DNA of 64,000 nucleotides, taken from assembly GCF_041765605.1 (NCBI RefSeq), contig NZ_CP168900.1, forward strand, positions 2,000,001 to 2,064,000, read 5' to 3'. The notes below the pieces were generated by a model. The model was not told the origin of the DNA. It searched no databases and saw only the letters and a program-made list of their open reading frames with translations. Source of the DNA: Listeria monocytogenes (GTDB lineage: Bacteria > Bacillota > Bacilli > Lactobacillales > Listeriaceae). This document shows positions 56,694 to 64,000 of this stretch, piece by piece. Position 1 is the first letter of the stretch. The number at the start of each line of letters is the position of its first letter. The position numbers and the translations under genes were made by a program.

Positions 56694-57761
56694 TAGTCCT
56701 TCTAAACGTAAATTTTCAAAATAAACGGGTTTTAAATTCGTTACAGTAAGCCCTATCAAACGAATGCTATCTTGTCCTTTGTAGCTTTCTCGTAGAAGTA
56801 ATGCAGCCGCTTGGTAAATTTGATTCGCATCATTGGTATATTCGTTTAAAGTAAGTCGTTTGGTAATTGTGGTAAAGTCACTATAGCGCAATTTCAGTAC
56901 TACTGTCTTGCCGTGTTTTTGTAACTTAATGAGACGTTCTTCCACTTTCTTAGCAAACTTCATTAGACTTTGCTCGAGTATGCGGTTATCCAATACGTTA
57001 AATTCAAAAGTCGTTTCTTTGCCTACTGATTTGCGATCACGATGCGGATTCACAATGTTATTCGAACGACCTCGAACATGTCGATACAACTGATAACCAT
57101 GCTTATGCAATTCACGAATAAGGTCCCATTCACTCCACTTCTTCAAATCTGCTCCAGTCTCTATTCCAAGGCGATGTAATTTTTCCGCTGTCACTTTCCC
57201 TACCCCATAAAATTTGGTTACCGGAATTTGTTCTAAAAAAGCTTCTGCTTCCTCGGGCGCAACCACGGTAATCCCTGCAGGTTTCTTAAAGTCAGAAGCA
57301 ATTTTTGCAATAAATTTATTGAATGATACGCCAGCTGATGCAGTTAATCCAAGCTCACGGTAAATTGTTTGTTGGATATCACGAGCAACCATTGTGGCGG
57401 ATTTCATTCCTTTTTTATTTTCGGTTACATCTAAATAGGCTTCATCCAAAGAAAGTGGTTCGATAACATCTGTATACCTGGAAAAAATTTCGCGAATTTG
57501 ACTAGATACTTCTACATAATGCGCCATATTCCCATGAATAAAAATACCATTCGGACAAAGTTTGGCAGCTTGACGAGTAGGCATGGCAGAATGCACGCCG
57601 TATTTGCGTGCTTCATAAGAACAAGTCGAAACAACCCCGCGCTTATTAGGATCCCCACCAATAATCAGTGGCTTCCCGCGAAACTCCGGATGATCGCGTT
57701 GTTCTACAGATGCATAAAAAGCGTCCATATCAATATGAATGATTTTCCTACTCGTATCCAT
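56691..57761 (-). CDS. dinB: DNA polymerase IV (Y-family)
   Basis: 356 residues. Catalytic carboxylates in HIDMDAFYASVEQ and SLDEAYLDVT, little-finger domain in the C-terminal third. Translesion synthesis. ATG 57761 follows GGAGG; an in-frame codon 15 bp upstream is rejected. A LexA-type box lies 20 bp upstream, so it is SOS-induced. Confidence 0.95.
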   Translation of the reverse strand: MDTSRKIIHIDMDAFYASVEQRDHPEFRGKPLIIGGDPNKRGVVSTCSYEARKYGVHSAMPTRQAAKLCPNGIFIHGNMAHYVEVSSQIREIFSRYTDVIEPLSLDEAYLDVTENKKGMKSATMVARDIQQTIYRELGLTASAGVSFNKFIAKIASDFKKPAGITVVAPEEAEAFLEQIPVTKFYGVGKVTAEKLHRLGIETGADLKKWSEWDLIRELHKHGYQLYRHVRGRSNNIVNPHRDRKSVGKETTFEFNVLDNRILEQSLMKFAKKVEERLIKLQKHGKTVVLKLRYSDFTTITKRLTLNEYTNDANQIYQAAALLLRESYKGQDSIRLIGLTVTNLKPVYFENLRLEGL

Positions 57762-57780
57762 CACTGCACCTCCCACAAAA

Positions 57781-57794
57781 CGAACAAACGTTCT
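57781..57794 (-). promoter_or_regulatory. LexA (SOS) box before dinB
   Basis: CGAACAAACGTTCT matches the Gram-positive SOS box CGAACATATGTTCG with both half-site cores (GAAC/GTTC) intact. Confidence 0.75.
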
Positions 57795-57828
57795 TAGTTA
57801 ATTATATACGCTAATTTAATTAATTACA

Positions 57829-57863
57829 AGAAAAAATACCCTATTTTTATAAGGGTATTTTCT
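57829..57863 (-). terminator. Terminator after the short-chain dehydrogenase gene
   Basis: Minus strand AAAATACCCTT (57861-57851) pairs with AGGGTATTTT (57842-57833), followed by TTTTTTC. Confidence 0.78.
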
Positions 57864-57869
57864 CTAATT

Positions 57870-58661
57870 CTATTTCTTTAAAAATGCACCTTTTCCAAAA
57901 AATTCAATGACTTGAGGCATCACCTGATACAGTCGAGTCGCAATATTCATTACAAAAGGTAAATTAATTTCGCGTCGTTTCGTTCCCATAATTTGTACGG
58001 TTTTTCTAGCTACTTTCTCTGGTTGTAGAACTAATTTTCCAACTGTCTCTAAATAGTTGCCTGATTTATCTGCTACATCGAAAAAGTTCGTTGCAATAGG
58101 ACCAGGATTTATCGTTGTGACGTTGATTTTATCAGGAATTAGTTCTAAGCGAAGCGCATTAGAAAAGCCTAGCACTGCATATTTTGTTGCAGAATAAACA
58201 GTTGACTTTGGTGTGGCTATTTTTGCCGCTTGAGAAGCGATGTTAATAATATGTCCTGCCTTACGTGCTTGCATTTGCGGTAAAATAAGTTGCGTTAACT
58301 GAATTAACCCAAGCACATTTGTATCAAACATTTTTTCAATCGTTTCAAATGGAATGTCTACTGCATTTTCAAATAAGCCAAATCCTGCGCAATTAACTAT
58401 TACATCTACTTGATATGTCGTGTTTATTTCCGCACTGACTTGCTTTACTTGCTCAAAATCCGTCATATCTAGTGTAAAATAAACAGCCTCTACGGAAAAC
58501 TGACTACTTATTTCTTTTTGCAAAGCGATTAATTTTTCCGTACTTCTTGCTGTGATAATAACGTTCGCACCTGATGCGGCCACTTGTCTTGTGATTTCTG
58601 CACCAAGGCCGTTCGAAGCTCCAGTGATTAATACTGTTTTATTTTTCAAAAATGGATTCAT
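57870..58661 (-). CDS. Short-chain dehydrogenase/reductase
   Basis: 263 residues. NAD(P) motif TGASNGLG (about 13-20), NAG in VNCAGFG, catalytic Ser in NIASQAAK and Y-x-x-x-K in VYSATKYA. Resembles DltE/YqjQ-type classical SDRs. Start ATG 58661 lies 4 bp after the rnz stop, with the ribosome site inside the rnz 3' end. Hydrophobic C-terminus. Substrate unknown. Confidence 0.88.
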   Translation of the reverse strand: MNPFLKNKTVLITGASNGLGAEITRQVAASGANVIITARSTEKLIALQKEISSQFSVEAVYFTLDMTDFEQVKQVSAEINTTYQVDVIVNCAGFGLFENAVDIPFETIEKMFDTNVLGLIQLTQLILPQMQARKAGHIINIASQAAKIATPKSTVYSATKYAVLGFSNALRLELIPDKINVTTINPGPIATNFFDVADKSGNYLETVGKLVLQPEKVARKTVQIMGTKRREINLPFVMNIATRLYQVMPQVIEFFGKGAFLKK

Positions 58662-58665
58662 TTCG

Positions 58666-59586
58666 TCACTCTCCAATTGGGAAAACAGCTAAGTCATACG
58701 CTATTTCTGTATTTTCAAAAACAGATTGTGCTTCTATTAATAATTCTTTACTTGCGTCACGATCATATCTAGAGCTGATGTGCGTTAATATTAATTTTTT
58801 GACGTTGGCTTTTTTTGCAAGACTCGCAGCTTGTAACGTGGTTGAATGCATGTATTCTCCTGCTAGCTTTTCTTTATCGCCTTCAAATGTAGCTTCGTGT
58901 ACTAAAACATCAGCATTGAGCGCTAATTCAAGTTCACTGGCTGTCGCTTTCGTGTCACCAAAAATACTAATAATCTTTCCTTTTTGAGGCTCATCAATGT
59001 AGTCTTTTCCGTTAATGACACTTCCGTCAGCTAATGTGACTGTTTCTCCTTTTTTTATCTTTTGGAAAATTGGGCCTGGTTCGACGCCATCCTCTATTAA
59101 TTTATCGGCATTAAGTGCGCCCGGTTTATCTTTCTCAACGATTCGGTAACCAAAGCTACGTAATCCGTGATCTAATTCGTCCACTGTAATAGAAAACATC
59201 TTATCTTCAAAAATCAAACCCGGTTCAATTTCGTTAAAAATAATTTTATAGGTCAGTCTAGTACCACTTAATCTTAAGGAAGTTTCTACGTACTCGGTAA
59301 TGCCAACTGGTCCATATATCGTTAAATCTGACTCCCCACCTTGAAAAGAACGGCTACTTAATAAACCTGGCAAACCAAAAATGTGGTCACCATGCAAGTG
59401 AGTAATAAAGATTTTTTCTAACTTACTAAGTTTAATTTGGCTTCGCATGATTTGATGTTGTGTTGCTTCTCCGCAATCAAATAGCCAAATTGCATTTCGT
59501 TCATTTAACATTGAAAGTGCGATGGATGTGACATTACGGCCTCGCGACGGTACGCCTGCTCCAGTTCCTAGAAAAACAAGTTCCAT
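58666..59586 (-). CDS. rnz: Ribonuclease Z
   Basis: 306 residues, metallo-beta-lactamase fold. Zinc motif THLHGDHIFGLPGLL (HxHxDH) and later HEATF, HISSRYD. Endonuclease that trims tRNA 3' trailers. Operonic with the downstream dehydrogenase, an arrangement also seen in B. subtilis (rnz-yqjQ). Confidence 0.95.
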   Translation of the reverse strand: MELVFLGTGAGVPSRGRNVTSIALSMLNERNAIWLFDCGEATQHQIMRSQIKLSKLEKIFITHLHGDHIFGLPGLLSSRSFQGGESDLTIYGPVGITEYVETSLRLSGTRLTYKIIFNEIEPGLIFEDKMFSITVDELDHGLRSFGYRIVEKDKPGALNADKLIEDGVEPGPIFQKIKKGETVTLADGSVINGKDYIDEPQKGKIISIFGDTKATASELELALNADVLVHEATFEGDKEKLAGEYMHSTTLQAASLAKKANVKKLILTHISSRYDRDASKELLIEAQSVFENTEIAYDLAVFPIGE

Positions 59587-59887
59587 ATCTGTTTCATTCC
59601 CTTCTCGGTTCGAGTCTTATTTTATCATATTCTTAAACGAACAGGAAATAAACATTTTCATGCTAAAAACCCTTATAATTCAGAAATAACTGTCAAATTA
59701 AAAAAATATTCGAACCAAACAGTTGCACAAATGCTTCTTTATGGATAAAATAGTATGGACTAATGAGGAAAATTAATAGCTCATTTAATAAGGCCTTTTT
59801 TTGTGGGGTTCTTTTCAAACTAAGAAATCTTTTTCTTAGCAGTTAATTTTTTGCCATTAAGAGAATAAGAAAGAGGGTAAATGACGT
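59587..59887 (+). promoter_or_regulatory. rnz-zwf intergenic region: zwf promoter and leader hairpin
   Basis: Promoter TTGCAC (59723-59728), 17 bp, TAAAAT (59746-59751). The leader holds a perfect 8-bp hairpin CTAAGAAA/TTTCTTAG (59820-59839) followed 7 nt later by TTTTTT, a weak terminator or attenuator shape. No gene is supported here. Confidence 0.55.
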
Positions 59888-61363
59888 ATGACAGATGAGT
59901 TAGAACAAAAAGCACTGATTACTATTTTTGGCGGTACGGGAGATTTGGCAAATCGCAAACTTTACCCTTCGCTATATCATTTATACAGTAAGGGATCTCT
60001 TGGCGACAATTTTGCTGTTATTGGAACGGCACGTCGTGAATGGAGTAATGATTTCTTCCGTGATAAAGTAAAAGAGTCTATCAAAGACATTGACGGTTCC
60101 GAAAAAGACGCGGATGCATTTGCTTCTCACTTCTACTATCAATCTCATGATGTGACAAATAAAGAATCTTACGTAACGTTAAAAGATTTGTCTGATGAAC
60201 TAGATGCAAAATACGAATTAGGTGGTAATCGCCTTTTCTACCTTGCAATGGCACCGAATTTCTTTGGAACGATTGCTAGCCGCATTAAGTCTGAAGGTTT
60301 TGTTGATACAGACGGTTTCCATCGTTTAATTATCGAAAAACCATTCGGCCATGATTTAGCTAGTGCGGAAGAATTAAATAATTCGCTTCGTCAAGCTTTC
60401 AAGGAAGATGAAATTTATCGTATTGACCATTATTTAGGAAAAGAAATGATCCAAAATATTTCGGTTATTCGTTTTGCAAATTCTATTATTGAATCGCTTT
60501 GGAATAATCGTTACATCGATAATATTCAAGTTACTTTGACAGAGGTACTTGGAGTCGAAGATCGTGGACGCTATTACGATGAAAGTGGCGCACTTCGAGA
60601 CATGGTTCAAAATCATATCTTACAAATCGTTTCTTTACTTGCAATGGAGCCACCGATTAACTTATCTACTCGCGAGATTCGTCATGAAAAAGTTCGCGCG
60701 CTTCGTTCTTTACGCGTTTTTGAAGGAAAAGAAGTGCATCAAAGCTTTATCCGTGGTCAATATGGTCCCGGTGAAGTCGATGGTAAAGAGTTAAAAGGTT
60801 ATCGTCAAGAAGATAATGTGGATCCTCATTCCAATACGGAAACATTTGTTGCAGCCAAGCTTGAAATCGATAATTTCCGCTGGGCTGGCGTACCATTTTA
60901 CATTCGTACTGGTAAACGTCTTGCGAAGAAAACAACGCAAATTGCGATTCAGTTTAAAGATGTCCCACTAAACTTATTCGGGCAACAACAATCGCTTGGT
61001 GGTAATGTGCTTGTTATTCATATCCAACCAGACGAAGGTATTACACTTCATTTGAACGTAAAAGAGCCTGGTCAAGGTATGGTTACGATGCCAGTTAACT
61101 TAAATTATATTCATTCCTCTCCAGATGGCATGAATACGCCAGAAGCATACGAAAAACTAATTCTAGATTGCCTTCGCGGTGACGCGACTTACTTCTCTCA
61201 CTGGGATGAAGTATCGCTATCATGGAACTTTATCGACCATGTAGCAGACGTTTGGACAAATACGAAAGATCATTTTCCGAACTACAAATCTGGTTCGATG
61301 GGGCCAAAAGAAGCAGATGACCTCATTCAACGCGACGGATTCCAGTGGTTCCCAATCGATTAA
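59888..61363 (+). CDS. zwf: Glucose-6-phosphate 1-dehydrogenase
   Basis: 491 residues. NADP motif FGGTGDLANRKLYPSLY (about 14-30), active-site RIDHYLGKEMIQN, and EKPFG. First step of the oxidative pentose phosphate pathway. The ribosome site AGAGGG is about 10 bp from ATG 59888. An out-of-frame 5-codon ATG frame at 59881 overlaps the start and is probably incidental. Strong terminator follows. Confidence 0.96.
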   Translation: MTDELEQKALITIFGGTGDLANRKLYPSLYHLYSKGSLGDNFAVIGTARREWSNDFFRDKVKESIKDIDGSEKDADAFASHFYYQSHDVTNKESYVTLKDLSDELDAKYELGGNRLFYLAMAPNFFGTIASRIKSEGFVDTDGFHRLIIEKPFGHDLASAEELNNSLRQAFKEDEIYRIDHYLGKEMIQNISVIRFANSIIESLWNNRYIDNIQVTLTEVLGVEDRGRYYDESGALRDMVQNHILQIVSLLAMEPPINLSTREIRHEKVRALRSLRVFEGKEVHQSFIRGQYGPGEVDGKELKGYRQEDNVDPHSNTETFVAAKLEIDNFRWAGVPFYIRTGKRLAKKTTQIAIQFKDVPLNLFGQQQSLGGNVLVIHIQPDEGITLHLNVKEPGQGMVTMPVNLNYIHSSPDGMNTPEAYEKLILDCLRGDATYFSHWDEVSLSWNFIDHVADVWTNTKDHFPNYKSGSMGPKEADDLIQRDGFQWFPID

Positions 61364-61366
61364 TCA

Positions 61367-61411
61367 AAAAAACCAGAAATATGGCTACCCTAGCCTATTT
61401 CTGGTTTTCTT
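61367..61411 (+). terminator. Terminator after zwf
   Basis: AAAACCAGAAATA (61369-61381) and TATTTCTGGTTTT (61396-61408) are a perfect 13-bp pair; TGGCTA/TAGCC extends inward; T-rich tail. Confidence 0.88.
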
Positions 61412-61481
61412 TGTTTACTTGCAAAAGCGCCTAAGCATGTTAGAATAGAGAGGAAACTAACTAGTTAAAGGAGCTCATATA

Positions 61482-61913
61482 ATGGCTGAAAATATTGATG
61501 ACTACTTAGAAAAAGGCATGTATGGGGCAAAAGAGATTAATCCCGCTGAGAAGAAGAAATATCTAGGAACTTACCGCGAACGTGTCTTAGTTGCACTGAC
61601 AAAAGAAGAAGTTTTGACTCAAGAATATCTTCCAGAACTAGAAAAGGCAATACTAGAAAATAACGACTCTAAGCTACTTTTAAATGGATTACTGCATTAT
61701 AATTCTTTACGCCCTTATATTAAACTAGCAGAAAAATGTAAACATGAATTTTCGATTGTTAGTCGTTTGGAAGGTGAAACAGATATTTACCTCGTCCTCG
61801 CCTGTCAAAAAGCGGTAAACAAAGAAGACATTCATTTATATAAAGAAGCACAAGTAGAACAAGAAGAAGAACCTACCTCGTTACTTGAGAAGGTTCGTAA
61901 ACTATTTAATTAA
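61482..61913 (+). CDS. YueI-family (DUF1694) protein
   Basis: 143 residues, soluble and acidic. The pattern DDYLEKGMYGAKEINPAEKKKYLGTYRERV near the start is that of the YueI/DUF1694 family, unknown function. AAAGGAG precedes ATG 61482. It is followed 31 bp later by a small membrane peptide gene on the same strand. Confidence 0.82.
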   Translation: MAENIDDYLEKGMYGAKEINPAEKKKYLGTYRERVLVALTKEEVLTQEYLPELEKAILENNDSKLLLNGLLHYNSLRPYIKLAEKCKHEFSIVSRLEGETDIYLVLACQKAVNKEDIHLYKEAQVEQEEEPTSLLEKVRKLFN

Positions 61914-61944
61914 GTTTTCCGCTCACTATTTAGGAGGTCGATTT

Positions 61945-62082
61945 ATGCTACACATCATCACTCTTTCACTCGCTATTTTGATGGCGTTACAAACAATCTA
62001 TTTCTTCATTCGTAGAAATGTCAATATGGGTGTTATGTTTTTACTCATAACAGCTGCACTTCTTTTACTCAGTACGATTTAA
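61945..62082 (+). CDS. 45-residue membrane protein
   Basis: ATG 61945 has an excellent AGGAGG 8 bp upstream. Two hydrophobic helices (MLHIITLSLAILMALQTIYFF and MGVMFLLITAALLLLSTI) separated by a basic turn RRNVN make a small hairpin membrane protein. Its last 18 bp overlap the convergent gene's 3' end. Family unknown to me; the ribosome site makes it real. Confidence 0.7.
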   Translation: MLHIITLSLAILMALQTIYFFIRRNVNMGVMFLLITAALLLLSTI

Positions 62083-62550
62083 TGGCATTCCTGTTTCGAC
62101 AGCTTGCTTTAGTCTTTGCTGCATGACGCCGATTCCTGATGCCCCGTCAAGTGGAAAACTAAATGCTTGCTTACCATCCGTAATGCTTATTAATAACCCT
62201 CTGAACTTTTTGCCGCCTAACATCGGAATTGGTTCGGTAGGGTTTATTTGTAGTTTCTGCCACTGCTTCTTTAATTCCTCTAGCTGAATCGTATCTGTAC
62301 CAGTCCCTTTCATTGTAAAGCGAACATCGTATGTTTTTGAAACAACATCGTCCGGTCGTAAAAAACCATATTTAGGAGATAAAATTAAATAATCAGCCGC
62401 AAATTGCTCGGCATAAGCCTTACTTAAACGATGAAAAGTTCCCGTATAAACATCTCTCGCTTTCACTGGACCTATATCTGGTAACTTATCCCATATCTTC
62501 GGTTTACCGGATGCAATAATAATCAGCTTTGTTTTATTGGATATTCCCAC
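62065..62550 (-). CDS. DUF6884-like protein
   Basis: 161 residues. LIIIASGKPKIWD at the start and ADYLILSPKYGFLRPDDVV resemble the DUF6884 fold (YaaA-like, ILSAKxGLL motif). GTG start after AAGGAAGAG; overlaps the GNAT gene by 28 bp, so translation is coupled. Function not known. Confidence 0.72.
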   Translation of the reverse strand: MGISNKTKLIIIASGKPKIWDKLPDIGPVKARDVYTGTFHRLSKAYAEQFAADYLILSPKYGFLRPDDVVSKTYDVRFTMKGTGTDTIQLEELKKQWQKLQINPTEPIPMLGGKKFRGLLISITDGKQAFSFPLDGASGIGVMQQRLKQAVETGMPLNRTE

Positions 62551-63050
62551 ATCATCACTCTTCCTTGTTTTTCTTCCGTATCTTTTTCTGCAATATGTAC
62601 GAAATGATTATGCTGTAAAACGTGAATAGATGGCCCATTTTGCTCGTAACATCTAGCAAATATGCGATGAATGGCGGGCTGTTCTTCTAGCCAAGCAATC
62701 ATACCTATAAGCGCTTCTGACATATAACCTTTATTTTGATAATCCGGTACGATACTGTAGCCAATTTCGATTTCGCCTGTTTCGTCTGGATTTCCTTGTC
62801 CGCCAATTTCGCCGATAATTTTATTTTCTTCTTTTAAAACGACTAGACGTGTCCATTTAATCATTCTATCGTCTTTTTTCACGTTTTCTAACACATATGG
62901 TAAATAAAAAAAGAAATCAATTCCTGGCCAGTCAGGTGACACATGGTAACCACTTGCTTTTTCCAAAGCTTCTGTCCCATTAATCGTTGCCTGAATCATT
63001 TCTAGTGTGTAATTAATTAATATTAATCGATCTGTCTCTAAATTATCCAC
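62523..63050 (-). CDS. GNAT-family N-acetyltransferase
   Basis: 175 residues, RimJ/RimL-like. Acetyl-CoA motif IVPDYQNKGYMSEAL (about 112-126), starting LETDRLIL as in the family. Substrate unknown. First of a two-gene minus-strand unit. Confidence 0.85.
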   Translation of the reverse strand: MDNLETDRLILINYTLEMIQATINGTEALEKASGYHVSPDWPGIDFFFYLPYVLENVKKDDRMIKWTRLVVLKEENKIIGEIGGQGNPDETGEIEIGYSIVPDYQNKGYMSEALIGMIAWLEEQPAIHRIFARCYEQNGPSIHVLQHNHFVHIAEKDTEEKQGRVMMWEYPIKQS

Positions 63051-63208
63051 AACAAAAACCCGGCTTTCCTACTAATTTATTACTTTCAATTTAGCAGAAT
63101 TAGATAGAAGAACGCAACTAATGTGTGATTTTTTATCCGAATTATTAAATAAATAATAGAAAACTATAAAAATAAAACTATTCTGACTATATACTTGACC
63201 TTTCATTT

Positions 63209-63236
63209 TTGAATGCGCTTCCATTTAAGTTATACT
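63209..63236 (+). promoter_or_regulatory. Upstream ilvD promoter P1 with overlapping cre site
   Basis: TTGAAT (63209-63214), 16 bp, TATACT (63231-63236). The bases 63209-63223 (TTGAATGCGCTTCCA) match the cre consensus with one mismatch, so CcpA could act here; in B. subtilis CcpA activates ilv-leu. Confidence 0.5.
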
Positions 63237-63322
63237 TCAAATATAAGACCTGGTACTAATTCCAGCTAAAAGTGTAAGTTGCTTGAATTGTGCAAACTGA
63301 CGGAAAACTTTCAAAATAACAA

Positions 63323-63351
63323 TTGACAATCGCATGGCAACCATATATATT
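63323..63351 (+). promoter_or_regulatory. Main ilvD promoter P2
   Basis: Perfect TTGACA (63323-63328), 17-bp spacer, TATATT (63346-63351). Transcripts would start about 63358, about 90 nt before the leader peptide. Confidence 0.75.
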
Positions 63352-63445
63352 AAATACTAACATAACATTTCTTGATATTAATTTTTTTCAAAAATGTGCG
63401 ACTAATCGAAAAAATAAAACCATTTAACGAAGGGGATAATGACTT

Positions 63446-63487
63446 ATGAAAACGACCAAATCAGTCATTACAATTTTATTACTCTAG
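63446..63487 (+). CDS. ilv leader peptide
   Basis: 13 residues, MKTTKSVITILLL, with three Leu, two Ile and one Val in the last seven: branched-chain control codons. AGGGG is 10 bp upstream. Translation stalls sense amino-acid supply for the attenuator that follows. Confidence 0.88.
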   Translation: MKTTKSVITILLL

Positions 63488-63489
63488 AA

Positions 63490-63594
63490 GGACTTTGAGC
63501 ACTGTAGAAATTTACAGTAGTTTGAGTCCTGTTTACGTTAAATGGGATTCTAGCAAAGCATCCCATTGTTTTCATCATTGGGGTGCTTTTTCTT
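63490..63594 (+). ncRNA. Branched-chain amino acid attenuator (Rli60-type)
   Basis: Hairpin 1: GGACT/AGTCC with ACTGTA/TACAGT (63490-63529). Antiterminator: AATGGGAT (63541-63548) with ATCCCATT (63560-63567). Terminator: AAAGCATCCCA (63555-63565) with TGGGGTGCTTT (about 63579-63589) and T-run. Antiterminator and terminator share 63560-63565, so they exclude each other. This is the ilv leader RNA known as Rli60 in L. monocytogenes. Confidence 0.88.
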
Positions 63595-63740
63595 TAGCTA
63601 GATTTCGAGTTTTCAAGCATCGAAAAGCCATTATCAAGCAAGCAGCTACTTAATCATATATATTAATGCCACGCTATTTAGTGAATTCTAAAAATTCAGT
63701 GTCGGCAAATAATTCTTAATTAGAAATGGGGTAAAGTCAT

Positions 63741-64000
63741 ATGCGTAGTGACAAAATAAAAAAAGGTGTTGAACAAGCTCCAGCAAGAAGTTTGCTGCAT
63801 GCTACAGGTCAAATTAAAAGTCCAGGTGATATGGATAAACCATTTATCGCTATTTGTAACTCTTACATTGATATTGTTCCCGGTCATGTTCATTTGCGAG
63901 AATTAGCGGATGTCGCTAAAGAAGCTATTAGAGAAGCTGGCGGTATCCCATTTGAATTTAATACGATTGGGGTAGATGACGGCATTGCGATGGGACATAT
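63741..64000 (+). CDS. ilvD: Dihydroxy-acid dehydratase, N-terminal part
   Basis: 86 residues are visible before the window ends. [23 protein letters not shown], then [15 protein letters not shown] and [13 protein letters not shown] match IlvD/Edd. Dehydrates dihydroxy-acids to the keto acids of valine, leucine and isoleucine; the [Fe-S] enzyme. GGGG precedes the ATG. Controlled by the attenuator 150 bp upstream. Usually first of ilvDBNC-leu in Listeria. Confidence 0.95.
   Translation, partial: MRSDKIKKGVEQAPARSLLHATGQIKSPGDMDKPFIAICNSYIDIVPGHVHLRELADVAKEAIREAGGIPFEFNTIGVDDGIAMGH

Noticed and set aside
59881-59898. Five-codon frame overlapping the zwf start
   Set aside because: Its ATG is too close to the ribosome site, and the zwf ATG has proper spacing.
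63684-63698. Possible CodY box before ilvD
   Set aside because: AATTCTAAAAATTCA differs from the CodY consensus at too many positions to call.
1-64000. tRNA, rRNA, CRISPR, prophage or IS elements
   Set aside because: No cloverleaf, spaced-repeat array, transposase, integrase other than XerD, or terminal repeats were seen by reading.

Overview
The window looks like low-GC Firmicutes chromosome, almost certainly Listeria sensu stricto (L. monocytogenes / L. innocua group). Gene order and protein sequences match the remembered core block that runs from the c-di-GMP gene pdeC through pflB, the aro/men/hep cluster, hup, gpsA-der, rpsA-cmk, ribU, resDE, scpAB-lysA, deoB, fur and fhu to zwf and ilvD. 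This assignment rests on recognition, not on a database search. I see no rRNA, tRNA, CRISPR array, insertion sequence or prophage.

Layout. 1-6.6 kb (+): the end of an unknown gene, a c-di-GMP phosphodiesterase, a malic/malolactic enzyme, a beta-lactamase-fold hydrolase and pyruvate formate-lyase. 6.6-11.3 kb (-): a flavoprotein, a membrane zinc peptidase, a DUF1405-type membrane protein, and YpiB and YpiA. 11.4-21.3 kb (-): a long biosynthetic run in the order folE, hepS-menG-hepT (menaquinone side chain and methylation), ndk, aroC-aroB-aroH-hisC-tyrA-aroA (chorismate, tyrosine and phenylalanine). 21.5-30 kb (-): HU, a tyrosine-phosphatase-like enzyme, der-gpsA, rpsA, cmk, asparaginase and a LysM membrane protein. 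30-33.6 kb: recQ-ypbB (-) facing a ferredoxin (+), then ribU under an FMN riboswitch. 34-43.8 kb (-): a thioesterase, resD-resE, rluB-scpB-scpA-lysA and xerD-deoB-punA. 44-49.8 kb: fur and a Fur-controlled hydroxamate-siderophore system, with fhuBG and fhuD (-) divergent from fhuC and a ferredoxin-NADP reductase (+). 49.8-52.1 kb (-): an ABC exporter with its TetR repressor and two matching operators.

The 52.2-54 kb stretch is the most accessory-looking part. It holds a previously unlabelled small locus with the layout of a type I toxin-antitoxin system: a 28-residue holin-like toxin peptide, a 13-codon upstream frame coupled to it by ATGA, a shared bidirectional terminator, and a convergent antitoxin RNA with its own promoter. 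Next to it lie two immunity-protein-like genes (Imm11/43-like and Imm26-like) with no toxin gene in sight. Then come nudF, the xpaC-telA pair, SOS-linked dinB, a short-chain dehydrogenase with rnz, zwf, small genes, and finally the ilvD leader and the first part of ilvD.

Regulation is unusually readable. Visible elements are an FMN riboswitch, a leader-peptide attenuator before ilvD (the element known in L. monocytogenes as Rli60) with a CcpA-like site over its upstream promoter, perfect or near-perfect Fur boxes, a perfect PerR box before fur, a LexA box before dinB, paired TetR operators, and hairpin-plus-T-run attenuator candidates between resD and resE, before the ypjA-like gene and in the zwf leader.
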